Source: Clostridiales bacterium | GTDB lineage: Bacteria; Bacillota; Clostridia; Lachnospirales; Lachnospiraceae | NCBI GenBank assembly: GCA_012512995.1 | Contig: JAAZDA010000024.1 | Span: 1-7,791, forward strand | Length of the DNA: 7,791 nt | Direction of reading: 5' to 3' | In this document: piece by piece, positions 1 through 7,389 of the stretch | Layout of the letters: every line of letters begins with the position of its first letter | Numbering within the stretch: the first letter of the stretch is position 1 | Translations under genes and position numbers: made by a program | The notes under the pieces: generated by a model | Seen by the model: the letters and a program-made list of their open reading frames with translations, nothing else | What the model was told of the DNA's origin: nothing | The model's database searches: none

Positions 1-1136
1 ATCTTTCTGCCTGTGACTGCCAGCATCTCGACAAGAAGCGCCGCTGCATACACACCGTCTTTCCCGTGTATATGACCGCGGATCGAAAGACCTCCTGATG
101 ATTCTCCGCCTATAAGGGCATCCGTCTCTGTCATCTTTGATGATATCCATTTGAACCCGACCGGTACTTCGTAGCATTTCTCGATAAAACTTTCAGCAAG
201 TCTGTCCAGGACATGTGTCGTGCAGAGGTTTCTTACGACCGCTCCCTTCTTTCCCTTGTACTTTTCAAGATAATAGTAGAGCAATACCAATATGTCATTC
301 GGTGTGAGGTATCTGCCCTTGTCGTCAACAACTCCGATCCTGTCCGCGTCGCCGTCCGTCGCTATTCCTATATCACAGTGCTTATCGAGAACGTATTCTT
401 TGAGAGCGTCCATTGCCGGCTCATTCGGCGCGGGGAGATGACCGCCGAACAGTGTATCATGAGCACCATGAATTGTTTCCACTTCACATCTTGCTGTGAT
501 GAGGATTGTTTTGATCGATGTCTCTGATACTCCGAACATGGGGTCAAGCGCCACATTCAGACCTGCTGCCTTTATCGCATCCATATTTATCTCAGAGATT
601 ATGCTGTCGAGATATTCGTTTATCGGGAATATTTCCTCGATGAGACCTTTCTTTATACCTTCGTCATAATCCATGGCATCGACTTTCGGGGTATCAAACT
701 CATCCTTCCTCAGAAGTATCAGTTTGCTCTCCACAGCCGCTATGTATTTCTCTATGTCAGCTGTGGCAGTCTCGTCGGCATCGCGTCCGCCGTATGTAAA
801 GACCTTTACCCCATTGTATGTCGCCGGGTTATGTGATGCTGTCACCATCATTCCGTAATGCAAACCATGTTTCATGACATAGAACATCGTGAGCGGTGTG
901 GGTGCTGATTTGTTGATAAGGCTTGCCTTTATTCCGCATGCTGCAAAAACTTCTCCCATCCATCTCATTGCTTCCTTGGAAAGGAATCTGCGGTCATAGC
1001 CGATAACAATGCCGTCACCCGCAACTCCTTCAGCCTTCATTTTGTCAGCCATTGCCATCGAAAGGATCTGAATATTCTCCTTTGTGAAACCATCCCCAAT
1101 GACGGCTCTCCAGCCGCCTGTTCCGAATTTTATCAT
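1..1136 (-). CDS. Alpha-D-phosphohexomutase (phosphoglucomutase / phosphomannomutase / GlcNAc-1-P mutase type), 3' end outside window
   Basis: The reverse strand reads open from an ATG at 1136 to the left edge, 378 codons without a stop. The protein begins MIKFGTGGWRAVIG, the typical start of this family. The phosphoserine loop TASHNP places the catalytic Ser at about residue 101. The metal-binding loop DGDADR is at 261-266, with three Asp residues for Mg. The sugar-binding loop GESSGG is at 344-349, followed by an IRGHI-x-GKDG segment. Domains 1 to 3 are therefore present. The missing part, roughly 80-120 residues, is the C-terminal phosphate-binding domain. The enzyme should interconvert a hexose (or N-acetylhexosamine) 1-phosphate and 6-phosphate in the cytoplasm. 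It starts 31 bases after the GH94 phosphorylase gene, whose product is a sugar 1-phosphate, so the two likely form one operon. Substrate (Glc versus GlcNAc) cannot be fixed from sequence alone; the pairing with a chitobiose-phosphorylase-like enzyme makes GlcNAc-1-P plausible. Confidence 0.92.
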   Translation of the reverse strand, partial: MIKFGTGGWRAVIGDGFTKENIQILSMAMADKMKAEGVAGDGIVIGYDRRFLSKEAMRWMGEVFAACGIKASLINKSAPTPLTMFYVMKHGLHYGMMVTASHNPATYNGVKVFTYGGRDADETATADIEKYIAAVESKLILLRKDEFDTPKVDAMDYDEGIKKGLIEEIFPINEYLDSIISEINMDAIKAAGLNVALDPMFGVSETSIKTILITARCEVETIHGAHDTLFGGHLPAPNEPAMDALKEYVLDKHCDIGIATDGDADRIGVVDDKGRYLTPNDILVLLYYYLEKYKGKKGAVVRNLCTTHVLDRLAESFIEKCYEVPVGFKWISSKMTETDALIGGESSGGLSIRGHIHGKDGVYAAALLVEMLAVTGRK

Positions 1137-1145
1137 CCTTAAGTA

Positions 1146-1151
1146 CCCTCC
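1146..1151 (-). promoter_or_regulatory. Ribosome binding site for the phosphohexomutase
   Basis: On the minus strand GGAGGG lies 9 bases before the ATG at 1136, in the 31-base gap after the GH94 stop. It supports this start and independent translation of the mutase. The gap is too short for a recognisable promoter, which favours co-transcription with GH94. Confidence 0.75.
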
Positions 1152-1377
1152 GTTTTTGAGCTGAAACTTAGATTTCAACGCTTACTTCAAATTTGTCTCC
1201 GGCATTGCCAAGCGGTATCTTTGCCATTTCAACGCCGTTCACCATGATCTTCTTTACACCGCTCCCATCACCGCTCCTGTTGTCCACTGTTATCCCGTAA
1301 ACAGCACCGCGGAATGTGCGCTGAACATGGTATTTCTTCCATTTCTTCGTCACACAGGGATCTACGATCAGTTCATC

Positions 1378-1380
1378 TTA
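1378..1380 (-). other. In-frame TAA stop inside the GH94 gene (codon 744)
   Basis: The frame reads YILGIRPG, then TAA, then DELIVDPCV. Related GH94 enzymes have an aromatic residue here (a KPDYDGL-type segment in cellobiose phosphorylases, GFTGL in the Vibrio enzyme). One base change from TAT or TAC gives TAA. The remaining 69 codons encode the normal C-terminal beta strands, still in frame. Confidence 0.93.
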
Positions 1381-2448
1381 ACCAGGCCTTATCCCCAGTA
1401 TGTAGTGCGTCACTGCATAATAACTCCAGCCGCCGCTTCCGGTCATGAACGGATGATGTGCTCTTCCGTATGTAGTGTGATCCTTCCCTGAAATAAACTG
1501 GCAGTATGAATACGGCTCCGCATATCTTGTCTCTATCATATCATTCTGATAATAAGGGCAGAGCGAATGATAATATTCCATTGCCCTGTCGCCATTGCCA
1601 AGCGTACACTCTGCAGCCCATACCCATGGATTCGGATGGGAGAAAACAGACCCGTTCTCCTTGAGCCCCGGATATACCCTTGTAACAAAACCTATGTCGT
1701 CATCGGGCTTTGTATAAGCTGGTGCGTTGAGCATTATGCCATAAGGCGTAGCGAGATTCTCATACACTGATTCAAGAGCTCTCTCGCTCTTTTCTTTCGT
1801 GGCAGCTCCCGAGAGCACAGCCCACGCATTAGATTCAAGATGAATGCGGCCTTCCTTGTTTTGCCTGGTTCCGATCGGTCTGCCCGTCTTTGTTATACCT
1901 CTTATGAACCAGTCGCCATCCCACAGTTTACTGTCGGTGAGTTCACGGATCTGTGCGGCATACTCATTATAATCCACTGCCTTTTTGATTATGAGTTCAT
2001 GCTCAGATCCTGCCGGCGGGTTCTCTTCTGCTCCGAAGCAGTTTGCTGCCAGTTCCTCAAAACTCATGATCGCAGCATAGAGCAGGAATGTTACAAGTGT
2101 GCTCTCGCCGCCACCGAGGTTCAGGCAGTCATTCCAGTCAGCCCGAAGGCCCAGGCATACACCGTGATCTCCGACATCCTTTATCGAGAAATCGATGATC
2201 TTCATTATGTGTCCGATCACTGTGCCGCTGCCGCCGTCCGCATAGCCGAATTCCTCATTAAGAAAAGCGTAGTCCCCGGTCTCTTTTACATATTCCGCGA
2301 TTGAAGGCACGAGCCACAGTGCGTCATCGGCGCAGGCGTCTTTTATCCCATGCACCTTTGTTGCATCATCTGGTTCTGGTATTACAGTCGGTGATTTGAA
2401 CGGTTTCTTCTTCGGCGTTCCGGGGTCTTCCGGCGCGAACCACTTTGG

Positions 2449-2451
2449 CTA
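2449..2451 (-). other. In-frame TAG stop inside the GH94 gene (codon 387)
   Basis: The frame reads YGIHLF, then TAG, then PKWFAPEDP. Homologues continue through this point with an acidic residue, as in HLFDPDWFDP of the Vibrio enzyme as I remember it. A single base change from GAG, AAG or CAG would create the TAG. It would end the product after 386 residues, before the catalytic Asp. Confidence 0.93.
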
Positions 2452-3619
2452 AAACAGATGGATACCATAGCCCTGCGTTGTCAGTGCCTGCAGCAGTTCT
2501 ACTATTCTTCTTCTGCATGTCACAGGGTCTGTATCTATGACAGTCATTGCATCCTGAGCTGTGTCACGGTAGCCGAGTCCTGTTCTTCCGCCGACCTCAA
2601 TAAATGAGGCAAAACGTGAGAACATTACGTTTATCTCAGCCTGGTACAGTGTCCATGTGTTGATCATGGTATCCCCGCCCGGGTCCTGCGATTTCCCAAT
2701 GAAGTTATCTTGTTTTGCCTTCCAGTACGCGCGCAGTTCTTCATATGCCGCATCGAGTTTTGCCGGATCTTTATATTTGTTCCTGATGGCATCAGCTTCC
2801 GCGAGCTTTCCTTCTCCGAGGAAATATATAAGACGAACGCTCTCGCCCGGCTCCAGCGTGATCTCTTTCATAAGAGAAGCGCAATGATTCCCGCCAAGTT
2901 CCGTGCTGCCGCTGCACTTTCCGTTTATCACCGCTTCAGGATCGCTCTCTGTATGATATGTCCCGATGAATTTGTCGCGGACACAGTCGTGCCCGTCCGG
3001 CTCAAAGTCAGATGTGAAGTATTGGAACCCTTCCTCCTCGTAGAAAAGATCGTAGAGGATAGCTCCGTCTTTATAATCAGAGCCCGCACAGTAAAGGCTC
3101 ATCTGAAAGTTCTGATTGTCTATCGGCACGAGGTGGAACGAGAATTCCGCATAGCTGAAGACCGAAAGTTTTCTGGTTGCGGAATCATTGTTTGTTATGT
3201 TCACATCCCAGATGAGCGCATCGTCCCCGATCGGCACGCAGAGCTTTTCACTCGCATGAATATTGCTGTAATCACACTCATAGACTGAATATGAAAGACC
3301 GTGGCGCGCAGAATATTGTGCCTTGTCTAACGGCTTCCCTACAGGCTGCCATGAGATGCTCCAGAAATCGCCTGACTCATCATCGCGGATATAAACATAG
3401 TCGCCCGGGCGATCCATCGGAACACCGTTGGGGCGGAATCTTGTTATGCGATGATACTCAGGCGACTTGTAAAACAAATAACCTCCGGCTGTGTGGTTTA
3501 CGACTGCGCACATGTTTTCCACGCCGAGGTAGTTTGTCCATGAGGTCGGAAGATCTACTCTGTCAATAACATATTCATCATGTTCAGTATCAAAATGTCC
3601 GTATTTCATTTCACGGCAG

Positions 3620-3624
3620 CCTCC
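3620..3624 (-). promoter_or_regulatory. Ribosome binding site for the GH94 gene
   Basis: GGAGG on the minus strand ends 10 bases before the ATG at 3609. It fixes the start at MKYGHFD, which also matches the N-terminus of homologues (MKYG/MKFG). An upstream in-frame ATG at 3684 would translate through the terminator hairpin and is not credible. Confidence 0.8.
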
Positions 3625-3641
3625 GCACTGCATACATCTAT

Positions 3642-3679
3642 AATAAAAAACCGGGCGACAAAATGACATCACCCGGTTT
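3642..3679 (-). terminator. Rho-independent terminator after mfd
   Basis: Read on the minus strand, arms AAACCGGGTGA (3669-3679) and TCGCCCGGTTT (3648-3658) form an 11-base-pair stem with one T-G wobble and a 10-base loop. The stem runs directly into a T-rich tract (TTTTTTATT in total). It begins 33 bases after the mfd stop codon. Only 17 bases separate the T tract from the GH94 ribosome binding site, so the hairpin sits in the GH94 leader if any transcript reads through. Confidence 0.85.
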
Positions 3680-3712
3680 GGCAATTTTTGCTTTATTTTG
3701 GCTGTTTGTCTT

Positions 3713-6700
3713 TTACCTCAGGACCTCTGACATACGGCTCAGCAAGTCCTCAGTTGTGTCCAGCAGGATTTGTTCATCATTATCTATCAGTCCTGACGGA
3801 TGGTAGCTGTACTCAAACTGCAGGTTCGTGGCAATGAATCTGAGGTCAGGCCTGAAACTGTTCAGGAATACCGGGATGTTCTGTGGCTTTATATGCGCGT
3901 TCGGAAGCATCGTAAGCTTTATCATACCGGCAAAGCCATTTATGACAGTGATCTCCATCTTCTTCGCCGTCGAACGGATCATTGCTATCTTTATGAGGTT
4001 TTCCGCCGGGGCCGGGATCTTTCCAAAGCGGTCCTTCAGTTCATCTCTCATATCATTGCAGTCTTCAACTGAATCTATTGCCGCTATCTTGCGGTAAATG
4101 TCGATCTTCTGCTCCTCGTTCACGATATATTCAGGTGGCAGGAAAGCGTCAACAGCCAGCTTCACCTCTGTCTGGATCTCTTCTGCATCGTCATCATCAG
4201 GACCATTATATGTATTGTATGCCGCCTCTGTAGCATCCGCTGCAGGTGTTGTCGCGGCGGCAATTCCCCGGTCGGCCTTGCGTTTTGCCTTGCGGACCGC
4301 ATCATTGAGCATCCTGCAATAAAGATTGTAACCTACAGCCGCCATGTGCCCATGCTGCACGCGTCCCAGTACTGATCCGGCGCCCCTTATCTCAAGGTCT
4401 CGCATTGCTATCCTGTAGCCACTCCCGAGTTCAGTAAACTCGCGGATCGCAGCGAGGCGCTTCTCCGCCTCCTCAGGGAGCATTTTATCCTTGCGGTACA
4501 TCAGAAATGCATATGCTGTCCGGCTGGAGCGTCCTACTCTCCCGCGCAGCTGATAGAGCTGTGCAAGTCCCATCCTCTCAGCGTCATGTATTATGATCGT
4601 GTTCACATTCGTGATGTCAAGGCCTGTCTCTATTATCGTCGTCGAGACAAGAACATCTATCTTCTTGCTGATGAAATCATACATGATGCCCTCGAGCTCA
4701 TGTTCCTGCATCTGCCCGTGTGCATATGATATACGTGCCTCCGGCACAAGAGCGCGCAGCCTGTCAGTCACCATGTCTATATCATTCACGCGATTGTAGA
4801 CATAATAGACCTGTCCGCCCCTTGAAAGCTCACGGACAATGGCCTCTCTCACCATTTCATCATTGTATTCCATGACGTATGTCTGTATAGGATGTCTGTC
4901 TCCCGGTGCCTCCTCCAGGATACTCATGTCCCTTATCCCTACGAGGCTCATATGGAGCGTTCTCGGTATGGGCGTCGCCGTCAGCGTCAGGACGTCAACA
5001 TTTTCTCTTGCCTTCTTGATCTTCTCCTTTGCCGCCACTCCGAAACGCTGTTCCTCATCTATGACGAGCAGCCCAAGATCCTTGAATTTCACATCTTTGC
5101 TGAGAAGTCTGTGTGTCCCGATGACAATGTCAGTCATACCGCTCGTAATATTCTTGAGTGTCTTATTCTGCTCCGCTGTTGTCCTGAACCTCGACAGCAC
5201 TTCTATCTTGACCGGGAAGCTGTGCATGCGCTCCGTAAACGTATTGAAATGCTGTTGGGCAAGAATGGTCGTAGGCACGAGCACAGCGACCTGGAAGCCG
5301 TCCTGTACCGCCTTGAAAGCAGCCCTGATGGCGACTTCAGTTTTGCCGTACCCGACATCGCCGCAGATCAGGCGATCCATGATCTTCGTCGACTCCATGT
5401 CCTTCTTGGTGTCCTCGATCGCGGTCAGCTGGTCGTCCGTCTCCTCATACGGGAACATTTCCTCAAATTCCTTCTGCCACTCAGTATCGGCAGAAAACTC
5501 GTGTCCACTGTTCTGCCTTCTCTTCGCATATAGTTCAACAAGGTCATCCGCCACAAGTGTTATAGCCTTCTCGACCTTTTTTCTTGTGTTTGACCACTCA
5601 GGCGACCCGAGACGGTTAAGTTTAGGCCTGGCATCAGAATTTCCGCCGGCATATTTCTGGAGCACATCAAGGTCATTGGGCAAAACATATAAAATATCCC
5701 CGCCGCCGTATTCTATCTTGATATAGTCCTTCGTGATGTGATCGACATCGATCTTCTCAATGCCTTTGTAGACACCGATACCGTGATCTATATGCACAAC
5801 GAAATCACCGGGCTTAAGATCAGTGTAATCCGTGATCCTGCCGGCGCCTTTATATCGATGAGTTTTCTTTTTGCGCTGTTTCTCCTCACCGAATATATCT
5901 GTTTCAGCAATGACTGCGAACTTCAGATCACTGTATTCAAAGCCGTGTGTCACATGACCATAGCCTGTTTCGATCTCGCGTGGCCTGAGTTCCCTGCCGG
6001 GATTCTCACTGTAAAATGCCGCGACCTCATTGTCTGTCAGATCCTGAGCCAGACGTTTTGCCCTCGTGCGCGATCCGGTGAGAATAACAACTCTCCAGTC
6101 CTCTTTCCTGCGTTTTTCAAGGTCATTTCTCAGCGCGTCAAAACTTCCGTTGTAGCTCTGGGTGTTCCTTGATCTAAGATGTATGGAACCCTTCCCGCTC
6201 CTGTCCGGGAAGAACACACTGTCCGTTGAGAGCGCGCAAAGACCCGCTCTTCTGTAGTCGAGCATATCAGCTGCAACTCTGTCAAAAGATGTAAGAAGAT
6301 TCATCTGTCCGGGCAGGATATAGCCTTTTTCAACACGCTGGCTCATGTTTTCACGGAATTCCATCTCAACCGCTTCACCATGCTGACGTACATGCTCAGG
6401 CTCGTCGATGAATACCAGTGTGTGTTCACGATCGAAAAGATCAAGAAAGTTCACTGTGTTCGGATAAAAAAAGTTAATAAAGCCCTCAAGGGAGCTGTAA
6501 TCTTTCCACTGTTCAGCCTTCTCGATTGTTTCGTCAACAGACTTCTTAAGTCTTGCGCCTTCCTCAGTCTTCATGTCTGCGCGGAAAACGGCTACCTGTT
6601 TATCTTCTTCCTCTCTCATCCGGCGGAGCCCGTCATCCGCTCTCGATTCAGAAAGTATGATTTCCGTCGCCGGGTAGATCCTGACAAGCTCGAGCTGCTC

Positions 6701-7354
6701 CAGTGAGCGCTGGCTGAGCACGTCAAAGCTCCTTATCGACTCAATGTCATCTCCCCACAGTTCAACACGGATAGGGTTTTCTTCCGTCAGATCAAAAATA
6801 TCAATGATGTCCCCACGGACCGCAAACTGCCCGGGGCTATCTATCTGTGCATTTCGTTCGTACCCCATCGCCACAAGTTTCTTCGTGATGGTATCAACAT
6901 GTATTGACTCGTTCTTTGATAATGAGAGTACATTCTCCCTGAGCACCGCCAGTGGGACCTGCGGTGTCATGAGTGCTGAAAACGTGGTTACCACAGTGAC
7001 TCCGCGGCCTTCTATCATCCTGCGCAGGCACTTTATTCTCTGTATCTCTATTTCGCGGCTTCTAAGGTCTGCCTGATAGAAGATAAGGTCCTTTGCCGGG
7101 AACAGAACTGAATTGCGATCGTAATAACAACAATCGCTGAAAATTTCGCGTGCCCTGAGCTCGCTGTGCGTCACAAAAAGCCTGGCACTATTATGTCCTC
7201 TGAGCTCATCATTTTCTGACAGCGCAAAAGCAAAATGCGTCTTCTGAGAATCCACACATCCATCCGCCAGAACAGCTCCCTTTTCCTCCGCAAGCAGCCG
7301 CGCTGCTTTTCTATATTCCTCTGACTCCGCAAGCGGAGCAAATATTGTGTTCAT
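3713..7354 (-). CDS. mfd: Transcription-repair coupling factor Mfd
   Basis: Complete 1213-aa protein, within the usual 1100-1200 range or slightly longer. Mfd is a DNA translocase that binds RNA polymerase stalled at a lesion, pushes it off and recruits UvrA for nucleotide excision repair. Residues 1 to about 350 form the UvrB-like region (including SPGQFAVRGDIIDIF near 173-187). The RNA-polymerase-interacting domain begins about 514 (KPGDFVVHIDHGIG). The helicase core follows: Walker A GDVGYGKTE at 665-673, DEEQ box at 766-769, TATPIPRTL at 792-800, ETGLDITN at 909-916 and QLRGRVGRS at 935-943. The translocation (TRG) region follows, and the C-terminal TRCF domain is about 1065-1165. A low-complexity Ala/Thr/Asp-rich linker lies at about 1030-1063. 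The ATG at 7354 has GAGG five bases upstream. Stop is TAA. It lies 35 bases after pth, so the two are probably co-transcribed, and a terminator follows. Confidence 0.98.
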   Translation of the reverse strand: MNTIFAPLAESEEYRKAARLLAEEKGAVLADGCVDSQKTHFAFALSENDELRGHNSARLFVTHSELRAREIFSDCCYYDRNSVLFPAKDLIFYQADLRSREIEIQRIKCLRRMIEGRGVTVVTTFSALMTPQVPLAVLRENVLSLSKNESIHVDTITKKLVAMGYERNAQIDSPGQFAVRGDIIDIFDLTEENPIRVELWGDDIESIRSFDVLSQRSLEQLELVRIYPATEIILSESRADDGLRRMREEEDKQVAVFRADMKTEEGARLKKSVDETIEKAEQWKDYSSLEGFINFFYPNTVNFLDLFDREHTLVFIDEPEHVRQHGEAVEMEFRENMSQRVEKGYILPGQMNLLTSFDRVAADMLDYRRAGLCALSTDSVFFPDRSGKGSIHLRSRNTQSYNGSFDALRNDLEKRRKEDWRVVILTGSRTRAKRLAQDLTDNEVAAFYSENPGRELRPREIETGYGHVTHGFEYSDLKFAVIAETDIFGEEKQRKKKTHRYKGAGRITDYTDLKPGDFVVHIDHGIGVYKGIEKIDVDHITKDYIKIEYGGGDILYVLPNDLDVLQKYAGGNSDARPKLNRLGSPEWSNTRKKVEKAITLVADDLVELYAKRRQNSGHEFSADTEWQKEFEEMFPYEETDDQLTAIEDTKKDMESTKIMDRLICGDVGYGKTEVAIRAAFKAVQDGFQVAVLVPTTILAQQHFNTFTERMHSFPVKIEVLSRFRTTAEQNKTLKNITSGMTDIVIGTHRLLSKDVKFKDLGLLVIDEEQRFGVAAKEKIKKARENVDVLTLTATPIPRTLHMSLVGIRDMSILEEAPGDRHPIQTYVMEYNDEMVREAIVRELSRGGQVYYVYNRVNDIDMVTDRLRALVPEARISYAHGQMQEHELEGIMYDFISKKIDVLVSTTIIETGLDITNVNTIIIHDAERMGLAQLYQLRGRVGRSSRTAYAFLMYRKDKMLPEEAEKRLAAIREFTELGSGYRIAMRDLEIRGAGSVLGRVQHGHMAAVGYNLYCRMLNDAVRKAKRKADRGIAAATTPAADATEAAYNTYNGPDDDDAEEIQTEVKLAVDAFLPPEYIVNEEQKIDIYRKIAAIDSVEDCNDMRDELKDRFGKIPAPAENLIKIAMIRSTAKKMEITVINGFAGMIKLTMLPNAHIKPQNIPVFLNSFRPDLRFIATNLQFEYSYHPSGLIDNDEQILLDTTEDLLSRMSEVLR

Positions 7355-7359
7355 AAATA

Positions 7360-7363
7360 CCTC
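7360..7363 (-). promoter_or_regulatory. Ribosome binding site for mfd
   Basis: GAGG on the minus strand lies 5 bases before the ATG at 7354, within the 35-base pth-mfd gap. It is shorter and closer to the start than the GGAGG sites of the two sugar genes. No promoter-like pair of hexamers is visible in the gap. Confidence 0.5.
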
Positions 7364-7389
7364 ATATCACTTCTGATCATTGCATTGAA

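Larger units (their letters stand above)
1168..3609 (-). pseudogene. GH94 glycoside phosphorylase, N,N'-diacetylchitobiose phosphorylase-like, with two in-frame stop codons
   Basis: From the ATG at 3609 one frame runs 814 codons to a TAA at 1168-1170, interrupted only by TAG (codon 387, 2449-2451) and TAA (codon 744, 1378-1380). Length matches the family (about 800 aa). The order is N-terminal beta-sandwich (about 1-270), linker, alpha/alpha barrel, and C-terminal beta domain. Visible motifs are WTNYLG near 24, GRTGLGYRDTAQD at 341-353, ADWNDCLNLGGGES at 490-503 with the presumed catalytic acid Asp494, FSHPNPW with phosphate-site His658, and MTGSGGW with Thr723/Gly724. The HGIKD and RTGLGYRDTAQD segments match the remembered Vibrio chitobiose phosphorylase far better than cellobiose phosphorylases, which have a GIGRGMGFRDSNQD-type segment. 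Expected reaction: phosphorolysis of a beta-1,4 disaccharide to a sugar plus alpha-sugar 1-phosphate, in the cytoplasm. No signal peptide is seen. There is no frameshift. The segments after each stop begin at GTG codons (2355, 1353) without a Shine-Dalgarno sequence, so separate translation is doubtful. Family assignment is firm; substrate is moderate; functional state is uncertain. Confidence 0.9.

Noticed and set aside
213..527. Plus-strand frame opposite the mutase gene
   Set aside because: The minus strand here encodes DGDADR and other mutase motifs without interruption; the plus frame is a shadow.
1168..2355. GH94 as three separate genes (split subunits)
   Set aside because: The segments after each stop lack ribosome binding sites, start with GTG inside conserved family sequence, and are in the same frame with no spacer, as expected for point nonsense mutations.
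2710..3288. 192-codon open frame on the plus strand
   Set aside because: It is antisense to the conserved N-terminal half of GH94 and resembles no protein family I know.
1168..3609. Genetic code in which TAA and TAG are read as an amino acid (for example Gln)
   Set aside because: Mfd (1213 codons), the mutase (378 codons) and pth (133 codons) have no internal TAA or TAG, and Mfd ends at a TAA placed exactly where the family ends. Gln is encoded normally by CAG/CAA throughout.
3640..3645. TATTAT on the minus strand as a -10 box for GH94
   Set aside because: No acceptable -35 hexamer is found at 15-18 bases spacing, and the sequence is part of the terminator T tract.
3610..3684. Upstream ATG at 3684 as the start of the GH94 protein
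   Set aside because: It would translate the terminator hairpin and add 25 residues with no family similarity. The ATG at 3609 has a GGAGG site and gives the family N-terminus.
4839..5726. 295-codon open frame on the plus strand
   Set aside because: It lies entirely opposite the well-conserved helicase region of mfd, has Ser/Leu-rich content typical of an antisense shadow, and shows no recognisable domain.
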